Source of the DNA: Bryobacteraceae bacterium
Lineage (GTDB): Bacteria > Acidobacteriota > Terriglobia > Bryobacterales > Bryobacteraceae
DNA length: 64,000 nt
Reading direction: 5' to 3'
NCBI GenBank assembly: GCA_019752335.1
Contig: JAIEMJ010000045.1
Coordinates: forward strand, 1-64,000
Below the pieces are notes generated by a model that was not told the DNA's origin, ran no database searches, and saw only the letters and a program-made list of their open reading frames with translations. The position numbers were made by a program, and so were the translations under genes. Positions within the stretch are counted from its first letter, which is position 1; each line of letters opens with the position of its first letter. Positions 22,417 to 30,998 of the stretch are shown piece by piece.

Positions 22417-23882
22417 TCGCGCAACCCTTACCGCCGGCTATCGGTCCGGAATTTGAAGCCCGCGTGGAAGTAGATGGATCCAGCCGCGCCGTCGTCGTGC
22501 TCTTCTGGGGCACCAGTCTGCTGTGGCTTACCGTCGCCTCGCTGGCGGGCATCATCAGTTCCATCAAACTGCACTCGCCGGATTTCCTCGGCGGCATTGA
22601 GTGGCTCACCTTCGGACGCATTCGCGCCGTCCATTGGGACACGGCCATCTATGGCTTCGGTGGACTCGCCGCCTCCGGCACGTTGCTTTGGCTGCAGGCC
22701 CGGCTTTGCCAGGTCCGCTTGCCTTATCGCAATCTGCTTCTCGTGGGCGGCGTCGTTTTCAATATCGGCATTTTGCTCGGCGTGATTGGTATTCTGATGG
22801 GCCAATCCACTGGCGTTGAAACCCTCGAATTTCCGCTCTGGGCGATGCCGCTCCTCGTGGTGCCCTACGTCTTCATTGTGATCGCCAACTTCACCATGTA
22901 CTTCAAGAAAGTCACGAAGCACACCTACGTGTCGCAGTGGTATCTGATGGCGGTGACGGTCTGGTTCCCGATACTCGTCCTCTCCGCCGAGGCCTGCACG
23001 AATCTGGGCGCTGTGGACGGGGTGGCGCAGGCGATCGCCAACTGGTGGTATGGCCACAACGTCGTCGGTCTTTTTGCCACGCCGACCGGGATCGCCGCCG
23101 CTTACTACCTCATCCCGAAAGTGATCGGCAAGCCAATTCATAGTTATCACCTATCTCTACTTGGCTTCTGGTCTAACGCGATCTTCTATAACTGGGCCGG
23201 CACCCATCACCTTACCGGAGGGCCGCTCCCCGCCTGGACGATTACGCTCGGCGTTGTTGGTAGCCTGATGATGTTCATTCCCGTCATTACGATTGGCATC
23301 AATCACCACATGACGATGCTGGGCAGCTTTCACTTACTGAAAACCAGCCCGACGTTGCGTTTCGCGGTGATGGGCTCAATGGTCTACACGCTATCCAGCT
23401 TTCAGGGTTCACTCGAAGCCCTGCGCTCGCATCAGGAAGTAACTCACTTCACACACTACACCATTGGCCACGTCCACTTTGGGATGTACGGCTTCTTCGC
23501 GCCGCTGATGTTCGCCATGATGTACTATGGCATGCCCCGGCTGATGGACCAGGAGTGGAGCAGCGCCCGCCTTATCCGGATTCACTTTTGGTGCACTTTG
23601 GTCGGCATGCTGATTTACGTCTTTGCCATGTGCTATGCCGGCATCCGGCAAGGATTGATGATGAATGATCCTGCCGTTCCCTTTCTCAACATCGTTCGCT
23701 TTACCATTCCCTACTTAGGCTTGCGAACTTTAGGGGGCGTTATCTTGCTCAGCGGCACGATTGCCTTCCTGATCAATTTCATCCGCATCATTACGCCACA
23801 CAAATACACCTGGGCCACGCCGACTCTGCTCGACTCTGAACGCGATTGGCGCAAGGTCGTAGCCAAGGAGAAGGAGCAATAG
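22413..23882 (+). CDS. ccoN: cbb3-type cytochrome c oxidase subunit I (CcoN)
   Basis: A 489-residue polytopic heme-copper oxidase catalytic subunit with about 12 membrane helices. Visible ligands are the low-spin heme His in RAVHWD, the CuB His in WYGHNVVG, the CuB pair in GTHHLTGG, and the two heme His in HYTIGHVHFG. It reduces O2 to water at very low oxygen and pumps protons across the cytoplasmic membrane. It starts at the overlapping ATGA with ccoS, and ccoO begins at the base after its stop. All catalytic ligands are intact, so it should be functional. Confidence 0.96.
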   Translation: MIAQPLPPAIGPEFEARVEVDGSSRAVVVLFWGTSLLWLTVASLAGIISSIKLHSPDFLGGIEWLTFGRIRAVHWDTAIYGFGGLAASGTLLWLQARLCQVRLPYRNLLLVGGVVFNIGILLGVIGILMGQSTGVETLEFPLWAMPLLVVPYVFIVIANFTMYFKKVTKHTYVSQWYLMAVTVWFPILVLSAEACTNLGAVDGVAQAIANWWYGHNVVGLFATPTGIAAAYYLIPKVIGKPIHSYHLSLLGFWSNAIFYNWAGTHHLTGGPLPAWTITLGVVGSLMMFIPVITIGINHHMTMLGSFHLLKTSPTLRFAVMGSMVYTLSSFQGSLEALRSHQEVTHFTHYTIGHVHFGMYGFFAPLMFAMMYYGMPRLMDQEWSSARLIRIHFWCTLVGMLIYVFAMCYAGIRQGLMMNDPAVPFLNIVRFTIPYLGLRTLGGVILLSGTIAFLINFIRIITPHKYTWATPTLLDSERDWRKVVAKEKEQ

Positions 23883-24494
23883 ATGAGCCGCACATTCATT
23901 CTCGCCCTGGGAATCTTCCTCACTATCGCGTCGTCCATCACCGGCCTGGTGATCATTCCCAACTGGCAGTTCAAAGCCTTGCAACCCATCGTAAAGCTCG
24001 ACGGTACCCGTTATCCCGAACCGTACTTCGGAGAACAGGCGAAAGGCCGCGAAATCTACATCAACCAAGGCTGCATTTACTGTCACACTCAACAAGTCCG
24101 GATGAAGGGCTACGGCGCGGACATCCGTCGTGGCTGGGGAACCCGCCGCAGCGTGCCGCGCGACTATCTGATGGACCGTCCGCACCAACTCGGCACCATG
24201 CGCACCGGTCCGGACCTGGCCAGTATCGGAGCCCGCCAGCCTTCCGCGGAATGGCATGCTCTCCATCTCTATAATCCACAGATCACTTCGCCCGGGTCCG
24301 TGATGCCGCGCTTCGAGTACTTCTTTCGCGAAGTTTATGACGGTGAAGTGATTCCGAACGATGCCGTTAAGATCCCGCGCGGACGGCAGGCAAGTAATGC
24401 CACCCATATCGTGCCCACGGACCGGGGCCGTGCAGTTATTGCCTACTTGAAGCGGCTGAATCAATCCTATCCCTTGCCGGAGGCCAACCAATGA
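23883..24494 (+). CDS. ccoO: cbb3 oxidase monoheme cytochrome c subunit II (CcoO)
   Basis: A 203-residue membrane-anchored cytochrome c. An N-terminal helix (about 6-25) anchors it, with one heme motif CIYCH near residue 62 preceded by the typical INQGC and followed by TQQVR. The axial Met is in SVMPRFEYFF. It passes electrons to the CcoN active site. Its ATG directly follows the ccoN stop and its stop overlaps ccoP (ATGA). Length is close to the usual CcoO. Confidence 0.95.
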   Translation: MSRTFILALGIFLTIASSITGLVIIPNWQFKALQPIVKLDGTRYPEPYFGEQAKGREIYINQGCIYCHTQQVRMKGYGADIRRGWGTRRSVPRDYLMDRPHQLGTMRTGPDLASIGARQPSAEWHALHLYNPQITSPGSVMPRFEYFFREVYDGEVIPNDAVKIPRGRQASNATHIVPTDRGRAVIAYLKRLNQSYPLPEANQ

Positions 24495-25120
24495 GCCAAG
24501 TAACCAATCAAAATCCCGAGCAAGATCCGCAGCCGGATCCAGTGTTTACGCTGCACATGGCCGCCATGCGGGAAATGCAGGAGCCGCGCGACGGCATCGC
24601 GCCAACCCCGGTTTCTTACATCATCATGTGTCTGCTCTTCGTTCTGGGCGGTGGCTGGTATCTTGGCTACTATGGCGGCGAGTGGACGGCAAACGGCCTC
24701 TCCGAACGCCCCATCGCCGGCATTCCCCCCGCGCCACCGCCGCAGGATCCGATGGTATTAGGAAAAGAGGTGTTCGGCGCGTGCCTGCAGTGCCATCAGG
24801 AGTCCGGCCTCGGCGTCGCCGGGACTTACCCGCCGCTGGCGGGTTCGGAGTACGTACTCGGCGACAAGCGCCGCTTGGTCGCCATCCTGCTGAAGGGGCT
24901 GAACGGCGAGTTCGTCGTCAAGGGAAATACCTACAATTCCCAGATGCCGGCATGGGAGATTCGCGAGGATGAGGAGATCGCCGCCGTACTCACTTACATC
25001 CGCAACAGTTGGGGAAACAAGGCCGACGCGGTCTCGAAAGATCTGGTCACCGCGGTTCGCAAGGAGACCGCCGGGCGCGGCGAATGGCGCGCGGCCACGC
25101 TAGCGGAGTTTGCCAAGTAG
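24491..25120 (+). CDS. ccoP: cbb3 oxidase cytochrome c subunit, CcoP-like but monoheme
   Basis: A 209-residue protein with one transmembrane helix (about 38-58) and a single heme motif CLQCH near 98, with a cytochrome c fold to about 175 (GTYPPLAGSEYV, axial Met in SQMPAW). Canonical CcoP carries two heme-binding cytochrome domains and is about 300 residues, so this is a shortened one-heme version. Position and overlap (ATGA with ccoO) make the CcoP role very likely. No ccoQ is present between ccoO and this gene. Confidence 0.88.
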   Translation: MSQVTNQNPEQDPQPDPVFTLHMAAMREMQEPRDGIAPTPVSYIIMCLLFVLGGGWYLGYYGGEWTANGLSERPIAGIPPAPPPQDPMVLGKEVFGACLQCHQESGLGVAGTYPPLAGSEYVLGDKRRLVAILLKGLNGEFVVKGNTYNSQMPAWEIREDEEIAAVLTYIRNSWGNKADAVSKDLVTAVRKETAGRGEWRAATLAEFAK

Positions 25121-25124
25121 GTCC

Positions 25125-27017
25125 ATGAATCTACCTCGCCCCGCCGACTTAGCTGCCTGTGCCTGCCCGGACGAGGCCGCCGCGTCCATTTGGTGGCGGA
25201 TTGGCGGGGGCGCCTTCTTGGCAATGAATGGTATGGTGTTCAGCCTCGCGTTGAACGGCTCCGAGGTGACGCCCGAGGAGCGCTATGCTTTGGAACTTAC
25301 TTCCTGCTTTATCGCGCTTCCCGTATTTATTCTCCTCAGTCACGAGTTCTTCACCGCTGCATGGAAGGCCCTCCGCCGCTGGCAGATATCGCTTGAGCTA
25401 TTGTTTCTTCTCGGTATTGTCAGTTGCCTAACCGCTTCTGTTCTCTACTTTGTGCGCGGCACTGGCAATGGTTACACCGATGTCGCGGCTATGTTGCTCG
25501 TGATTTATTCTTTAGGCCGTCAGATTGGCGCCTATGGGAAGCAAAGAGTTTTGTCCTCCTTGAAGGACTGGGCTCCCGGCAAGCGACTGGCACGCCGCAC
25601 GACCGGTGAAATGGTAACGGCCGCCGCCGTGGAAACGGGTGATCGGATTCGGGTCTTGCCCGGTGAAGTGGTGCCCGTCGATTGCCGGGTCATCGTTGGC
25701 TCGGCCTTCGTACAGGAGACTTCGCTGACGGGCGAGAGTTTAGCGGTGAGTAAGTCGCCTGGTGACGCTTTGCTCGCGGGCTCGTTCGCGGTCGACGGTT
25801 CGCTTGACGCCGTGGTCACCACCGTGGCCGGCGAGAACCAGCTTGACCAGATTCGTGCCCTTATCGAAGCAGGGCTGTCGCAACCCGGCGATGAGCAACG
25901 TCTCGCCATGCTCGCGTTGCGTTGGTTCGTGCCCTTTGTGGGTGTCGCGATGTTGGCCACCTTCCTTTTCCAGCGCCAGTGGATGCCCTGGGATCAAGCA
26001 CTCTTCGTCGCCTTATCCGTCGCGGTGATCGCTTGCCCGTGCGCTCTCGGCTTCGCCACTCCTCTCGCCGTCTGGACGGCGATCGCCCGCCTGCGTGAAC
26101 TCGGCATTCTGGTCCGTTCCGGGCAGGCCATTGAGCGCTTGGCGGAGATAGACACGGTGGTCTTCGACAAAACCGGCACCCTAACTCTTCCCCAACAGTA
26201 CGACGTTACCTGGACGATAGAGCCCGCCTGGTTACCGCGCGCCAACCTCCTTCGCTATTTGCTCCGCGAGGGCGAACTCGCCAGTCGCCACGCGCTCTCG
26301 CGTACCCTGGCGCCCCTTTGGCAGGAAGATGTTCAAACCGGCTCGCCGCTACGCCAAGTCCGGTTGTTGCCCGGCGCCGGTATTGAGGCGAGCTTCGAAG
26401 ATGGCACCATCATGTTTGCTGGGGCCGGCATATCCGGGTCTCTGATCGTGCGCGTGAATGATGAGCTTGCGGCGCGTATTGAACTACGCGAGCAGCCTGC
26501 CGCCGGAGTAAGTCCCGCCGTCACTTCGCTTGAGGAGTTGGGCGTCGAAGTGATTCTCTCCACCGGCGACGCCGCCGAGCGCGCCGACCGCGTGCCCATT
26601 CGCCACCGCCTGGTCCGTCAGAGTCCCACGGACAAACACGCGCTCGTCGGCCTACTGCAGCGCAATGGCCGGCACGTTCTTTTCGTCGGCGACGGCATGA
26701 ACGATACCGCGGCTATGGCCTGGAGCCATGTCGCTTGCGCCGCCCCGGAAAGCGCCGACCTGGTGCACGAAGTAAGTGGAGCGGCCTTCCTCCACCGCGA
26801 CTGGAGCCAATTGGCGCCCGCCTTACGCATCGCGCGGAAAACTCGCCAGGTAGTTCGCTGGAATATCGCCTTCTCGCTCACTTACAACGTAATCGGGATC
26901 GCCTTTGCCGCTGCGGGCTACCTTCCCCCGGTAGCGTCCGCCTTGCTGATGCTTGCCTCCAGCCTGACGATTATTCTTTACTCCATGCATCTGATGGACT
27001 GGGAGCCCCCCGGATGA
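25125..27017 (+). CDS. ccoI: P1B-type copper ATPase, CcoI/CopA2-like, without heavy-metal-associated domain
   Basis: A 630-residue inner-membrane ATPase. It has the actuator LTGES, CPC in helix 6 (ACPCALGFATPLA), phosphorylation motif DKTGT and hinge GDGMNDTAA. The P1B His-Pro motif is altered: SRHALS stands where SxHP is expected. No CxxC metal-binding domain precedes the first helix; the N-terminus has only a CACP. Homologues export copper to the periplasm for CuB assembly of cbb3 oxidase. ATG at 25125 is chosen over an upstream TTG at 25110 inside ccoP. It is followed by an ATGA-overlapping membrane-protein gene. Confidence 0.9.
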   Translation: MNLPRPADLAACACPDEAAASIWWRIGGGAFLAMNGMVFSLALNGSEVTPEERYALELTSCFIALPVFILLSHEFFTAAWKALRRWQISLELLFLLGIVSCLTASVLYFVRGTGNGYTDVAAMLLVIYSLGRQIGAYGKQRVLSSLKDWAPGKRLARRTTGEMVTAAAVETGDRIRVLPGEVVPVDCRVIVGSAFVQETSLTGESLAVSKSPGDALLAGSFAVDGSLDAVVTTVAGENQLDQIRALIEAGLSQPGDEQRLAMLALRWFVPFVGVAMLATFLFQRQWMPWDQALFVALSVAVIACPCALGFATPLAVWTAIARLRELGILVRSGQAIERLAEIDTVVFDKTGTLTLPQQYDVTWTIEPAWLPRANLLRYLLREGELASRHALSRTLAPLWQEDVQTGSPLRQVRLLPGAGIEASFEDGTIMFAGAGISGSLIVRVNDELAARIELREQPAAGVSPAVTSLEELGVEVILSTGDAAERADRVPIRHRLVRQSPTDKHALVGLLQRNGRHVLFVGDGMNDTAAMAWSHVACAAPESADLVHEVSGAAFLHRDWSQLAPALRIARKTRQVVRWNIAFSLTYNVIGIAFAAAGYLPPVASALLMLASSLTIILYSMHLMDWEPPG

Positions 27018-27616
27018 ATTCCACGTTCCTGGTTCTGTGCGCCGCTCTACAGGTGGCCATTCTCGCCGCGCAAGCACCGTGGCGGGATGGCCTCCTATTT
27101 GCCGTTCCCTTACTCGCCATCGTTTCTTTATTTGCTTATACGCGTCAGTACTGGCCGGCGCACCTGGACATGTACTTACTCATGGCGGCCCCGGGCGGGC
27201 TTGGTATGATGGCCGCGCTTCTGCTCCCTGGGCCCGTCTGCCATCGCGGTGCCGGATGGGACGGCTACGCTGCAATGAGCGCCGGAATGCTTTTTTGCTC
27301 CTTACCGCTGGCCTGGCGGAGCGCTCGATGCCTGCAACAGGCACGGAGCGAAGGCTTAGGCGTTCTCGCCTTACTCTTCGATGCCCTGGGTATGCAAGCC
27401 GGTATGGCGCTGGCGCACCTGCCCCTTACCCGCCTTTCTCTGATGGATCCGCGTTCCATCTGGTTGCACCATGGCCTGATGATCGTCGGCATGTTACTCG
27501 GTATGTCGGTAAGTATGGTGGCTTTCCGCTATAGGGGCGGTTTCGGTAAAGCTTGGACGTCCCACGCGGCGGCGCCCCGCACTTTGGTGGGCCGCCGGAA
27601 CAGTTTGCCCTCCTGA
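27014..27616 (+). CDS. Small polytopic membrane protein, last gene of the cbb3 operon
   Basis: A 200-residue protein with about six hydrophobic helices. I do not recognise the family. Visible features are PVCHRGAGWD between helices, a Met- and His-containing stretch (LGMQAGMALAHLPL, then SIWLHHGLMIVGMLLGM) and a basic C-terminal tail. Its ATG overlaps the ccoI stop (ATGA), so it is translationally coupled to a copper ATPase. The Met/His-rich helices would suit metal or heme handling, which is inference only. Its 3' end overlaps the convergent esterase gene by 88 nt, so the last 29 residues are antisense-coded and could be unconserved. Confidence 0.72.
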   Translation: MNSTFLVLCAALQVAILAAQAPWRDGLLFAVPLLAIVSLFAYTRQYWPAHLDMYLLMAAPGGLGMMAALLLPGPVCHRGAGWDGYAAMSAGMLFCSLPLAWRSARCLQQARSEGLGVLALLFDALGMQAGMALAHLPLTRLSLMDPRSIWLHHGLMIVGMLLGMSVSMVAFRYRGGFGKAWTSHAAAPRTLVGRRNSLPS

Positions 27617-29289
27617 GTCACATAAAGCCAATTGAGCTTCGGGCCCGCAAAGGTAACTCCCGTCACCGGTCCGTAAGTAGGCGGGTTCAGAATCATGGCT
27701 ACCCGTCCATTCGCCTCGCAAATCTGCACCCCTAGAGGACTTGCGAAATAGACCTGCCCCAGTGTATCCTCCGTCACACTGCTTACTCCACTCATCCAAC
27801 CGGACTCCGGCATCTCCAGGCGATAAAACGGCTCTCCATGGTTTAGTGCACCATCGAGACCAATCTGAAAGGACCACGAAAAGCGCGACTGCCCATCCGC
27901 TACCTGCAACATCCCCTGATCTGGCGACAGCGTGATCGCCGATGGCTGAGCAATGTCGCCTCCTGCTTTCACCAAGCGCTGCCGTCCGGCCGCATCCACC
28001 AAACCAATTGACTTACTCGTGGCATCAATGAAATATACCGTGCCCTTTGCCGTAACGGCAATGCTCTCCGCCGTGACTGACGCGGTAACGAATTGCCTAT
28101 CGCCCTTGGGTCCCCAACTGACAATCTGTTTCCGGCTGGGAACGCTCGCGTAGAGCCGCCCGTCCGCGCCTGTGCTCAGGCCTTTCACTCCGGTGACTGC
28201 CTGAAAGGTTTCTGCTCTACCGGCCGCGTCTGTTCGATAGACTCCCTTGTCGTCCGCAAAGTAGACACCGCCCTCCCGGTTCGCCGTGACGCTGGTAATC
28301 CTCCCGTACTCAGCACCGACGGCTTCCCACGGCTGGTCGGCGGCCACCGTTGCATAAACCTTCCCTCGCGGATCCCATCCTTCACGGCTCTTGCCCGCAG
28401 GCTCCCGCACCGTGATCGGCTCAGGGTATCCCCGCCATAGCCAACGCAAAGCCTCTGGCATAAGGGCGGCGCCGTGTTTCATGTTGTGGCCTTCGTCGCC
28501 CAGGACTAACTTCGCGTCGTATCCAGCGAACTCCAGCGCTTCGATCATCAGTTGATTGTTGATCGGCCAACTGCCCCCGTAGAACGTACCATAGGGTTGG
28601 GCGGGAACAATGTGGTCATTCCGGCCCGCCTGGAGAAAAAGACGAATCGGCTTCGGTTCGGTGCGGCGGATAAGCGCGGGTAAACCATCGGCGCCCTTCA
28701 TGGCGACGAACGTACCGATAAAACTAAGTACCCGGCGAAACTGGTCAGGGCGATTCCAAGCGGCAGCAAACGCTCCCACCGCTCCCGTACTTACGCCGGA
28801 AATGCCACGCTGATTCGGATCCGTAGTCAGGTTGTATGCTCTGCCTACTTCGGGCAGGAGCTCCTCCAGCAGGAATCGAGAGTAGCGGTCGCTGAGCGAG
28901 TCATACTCGAATACCCGCTCAAAGCGGCTCTGCGTCCCCACCTGCGCTGGAGGCAGCACGCCCGGATCGACAAAAATGCCGATCATCGGCGGGAGGTCGC
29001 CCTTCGCGATCAGATTATCGAGGACTACGGGTACGCGGACAGTGTTACTCAGGGATCCGCTCCCATCCAGAAAAATCATGAGCGGCATCGGTTTCGCCGC
29101 GTCGTATTGGGCCGGTACATATAACGAGTAGTTGTGGGGTGTGCCTGGGTAGTACTTACCTGGCGGCAACACATGCTTCGTCACCTTGCCCTGGGGAACT
29201 CCTGCCTGTGGCTGGGAGTCCGGGCCAAGCACATAGGTCTCTGCGCCAAGCGCGACGCCTGCAATAAAGATGACTGTGGCGTAGTTCAT
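27529..29289 (-). CDS. Secreted esterase (Fes/IroE-like) fused to a C-terminal beta-propeller
   Basis: A 586-residue exported protein. Signal peptide 1-16 precedes an alpha/beta-hydrolase domain (about 35-290) resembling enterochelin-esterase-type enzymes. It has HNYSLYVPAQYD and MIFLDGSG, nucleophile Ser in GVSTGA (GxSxG), and the late acid/His region GRNDHIVP and GDEGHNMKHG. From about 310 an SMP-30/gluconolactonase-like propeller follows (ITSVTANREGGVYFAD and similar blades). The combination suggests cleavage of an ester on a bulky substrate held by the propeller. It overlaps the upstream hydrolase gene by 4 nt (ATGA), indicating one operon. Confidence 0.85.
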   Translation of the reverse strand: MNYATVIFIAGVALGAETYVLGPDSQPQAGVPQGKVTKHVLPPGKYYPGTPHNYSLYVPAQYDAAKPMPLMIFLDGSGSLSNTVRVPVVLDNLIAKGDLPPMIGIFVDPGVLPPAQVGTQSRFERVFEYDSLSDRYSRFLLEELLPEVGRAYNLTTDPNQRGISGVSTGAVGAFAAAWNRPDQFRRVLSFIGTFVAMKGADGLPALIRRTEPKPIRLFLQAGRNDHIVPAQPYGTFYGGSWPINNQLMIEALEFAGYDAKLVLGDEGHNMKHGAALMPEALRWLWRGYPEPITVREPAGKSREGWDPRGKVYATVAADQPWEAVGAEYGRITSVTANREGGVYFADDKGVYRTDAAGRAETFQAVTGVKGLSTGADGRLYASVPSRKQIVSWGPKGDRQFVTASVTAESIAVTAKGTVYFIDATSKSIGLVDAAGRQRLVKAGGDIAQPSAITLSPDQGMLQVADGQSRFSWSFQIGLDGALNHGEPFYRLEMPESGWMSGVSSVTEDTLGQVYFASPLGVQICEANGRVAMILNPPTYGPVTGVTFAGPKLNWLYVTQEGKLFRRPTKVRGAAAWDVQALPKPPL

Positions 29290-30308
29290 CGCGCCGGCTC
29301 CTTGAGAAATGCTTCAATATCTTTCGCGGCCTTGGTTTCTACGCTTGGCTTTCCCAGAAAGCCCAAATCGCGAAACCAATCAATGAAGCGGTACTGCCAC
29401 GTGCCAAAGGGAGTCCCGCCGCGATCGGTCAAACCTCCCGGCATACGGCTGCCATCCGGCAAGGGATCGCCGGGATGTCGGCCGTTGCCGTACAAATGCA
29501 ATTCATTATTGGGTAACCCGGCCGCGAGTAACGCGCTGTAATACTCTATGGCCCATATTGCGTGCATCCGGTCACCCGCGCCGGCGCTCGCGATGAACGC
29601 GGGCGGGGCATTGCGTGGGATGGGTGGGGCGGTACGATTGCGGGCAAACGGCGAAGGGCCAGGATAAATGATGCCGACAAAGTCCGGCCGCGCATTTACG
29701 TCATCAAACAGCACCGCGGCCGGCGCCGATAGCTCCGCGCCCGCGGAGAAGCCCATGATGCCGATTTTCTTGGGATCGATGTTCCATTCCTTCGCGTAGG
29801 CTCGCACCAGGCGAATGGCTTGCAGGGCATCCCTCACCGCATCCGTCTGTGGATTGTATCCGTCGCGGCGCAGCCGGTTGCGGAGAATAACCGTATTCAC
29901 GCCATAGTTATAGAAGAACGGCACAAAATCCGCACTCTCGCCGCCGACATTTAGGGTATTATGCCCGCCGCCCGCGGCGAGAATAACCGCCGCCCCCGTA
30001 TTGATCCCGCGTTCCACCAGATGCAGTTCGATCGAGGGGTTGTGAATATTCACAATACTGGAAATGCGGCCCGGAACGGCCTGACTCATGTTGTATTGCT
30101 CCGCCTCGCGGACTCGCTCTGCCTTCAACACCGGGGAGCCCGCAGGATATAACGGGATGATGATTCCCCCGGGCAGGATAGGCTGAGGCGCGTAGGGTCC
30201 CTCCGTCACGGGACCCGGCTTGGGGATGCCCAGGGCCGCGGGCACTGGCGGGAGGGCGGACTGGTCCTGGGCGTAGGCCAGGGCTGAGAGGAGAAAAAGA
30301 ATGCGCAT
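29286..30308 (-). CDS. Secreted alpha/beta hydrolase (acetylxylan-esterase/dienelactone-hydrolase-like)
   Basis: A 340-residue exported esterase. Signal peptide 1-13 (LSALAYAQ) is followed by an alpha/beta-hydrolase core: AVILAAGGGHN (oxyanion region), nucleophile Ser in GIMGFSAGAEL, a late Asp in ASAGAGDRMHA, and His in YGNGRHPGDP. This set matches carbohydrate acetyl-esterases of the BD-FAE/acetylxylan type. It heads a two-gene operon with the esterase-propeller fusion and probably works with it on plant or microbial polymers. TATGAT on the minus strand (30317-30322) ends 8 nt before the ATG. Confidence 0.86.
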   Translation of the reverse strand: MRILFLLSALAYAQDQSALPPVPAALGIPKPGPVTEGPYAPQPILPGGIIIPLYPAGSPVLKAERVREAEQYNMSQAVPGRISSIVNIHNPSIELHLVERGINTGAAVILAAGGGHNTLNVGGESADFVPFFYNYGVNTVILRNRLRRDGYNPQTDAVRDALQAIRLVRAYAKEWNIDPKKIGIMGFSAGAELSAPAAVLFDDVNARPDFVGIIYPGPSPFARNRTAPPIPRNAPPAFIASAGAGDRMHAIWAIEYYSALLAAGLPNNELHLYGNGRHPGDPLPDGSRMPGGLTDRGGTPFGTWQYRFIDWFRDLGFLGKPSVETKAAKDIEAFLKEPAR

Positions 30309-30366
30309 GGGCTCGCATCATAATATGCCAATCGCGCTAGGATGAAAAGTATGGTGACCGACAAAC

Positions 30367-30990
30367 ATGCATCGCCGTCAACTTCTCCACTCACTGATCG
30401 TCGTGCCTCCCTTGCTGGCGGTACCTATGAATAATCGCTACTGGTTCGTCGGCGGCGAACAAGGTTCGTGGAGAGTAACCAGGCAGGCCGCGATCACCGG
30501 CGCGCCGTTGGCCAGCATCTCCCGGTTGAATGTTGTTCAGGCCGAGGCCGCCCCCAGTGTGGCGGGCACTCGCTGGGCCTTGCAAGGGCTTACTAGCAAC
30601 GTCCGCTATGCGACAAAGGACGAGGTGGCTACGCTTCGGTCCAAGCAGGAGAGCCCTGGCCGCGCGGGCTCTACCATGGCCGCCTTGATTCCGATTAAAA
30701 AATCCGCGCGCTGGTGGGATTTGGCGCAGGACGAACGCCGGGCCATTTTCGAGGAGACCTCGCACCACACTGCCATCGGGCTGGACTATCTGCCGGCCAT
30801 CGCGCGCCGCTTGCACCACTCGCGCGATCTTGGCGAACCATTCGACTTTCTCACTTGGTTTGAGTTCGCGCCCCAGCACAGTGAGGCCTTCGACCAACTC
30901 CTCGTGCGCCTGCGAGAAACTCCCGAATGGAGCTTTGTTGAGCGGGAGGTGGAGGTTCGGCTCTTGCGAGGTGAGATCGTCGTACCATAA
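30367..30990 (+). CDS. Chlorite dismutase family protein (short, clade 2 type)
   Basis: A 207-residue protein (187 if the second start is used). From residue 21 it follows the short Cld pattern: RYWFVGGEQGSWRV, WALQGLTSNVRY, a long central block ending IFEETSHHTAIGLDYLPA, and IARRLHHSRDLGEPFDFLTW with the conserved heme-ligand His region. Such proteins bind heme b; some convert chlorite to chloride and O2, others act in heme chemistry. The first 20 residues (MHRRQLLHSL then hydrophobic) look like a short export signal, whereas ATG at 30427 would give a cytosolic form. The start is therefore uncertain. It is followed 8 nt later by the TldD-like gene. Confidence 0.83.
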   Translation: MHRRQLLHSLIVVPPLLAVPMNNRYWFVGGEQGSWRVTRQAAITGAPLASISRLNVVQAEAAPSVAGTRWALQGLTSNVRYATKDEVATLRSKQESPGRAGSTMAALIPIKKSARWWDLAQDERRAIFEETSHHTAIGLDYLPAIARRLHHSRDLGEPFDFLTWFEFAPQHSEAFDQLLVRLRETPEWSFVEREVEVRLLRGEIVVP

Positions 30991-30991
30991 T
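30964..30991 (+). promoter_or_regulatory. Candidate promoter TTGCGA-N16-CATAAT for the TldD-like gene
   Basis: TTGCGA (30964-30969) and CATAAT (30986-30991) flank 16 nt and end 7 nt before the ATG at 30999. The -10 overlaps the end of the Cld-family gene, so the protease gene may have its own leaderless promoter. Confidence 0.45.
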
Positions 30992-30998
30992 GTAGATC

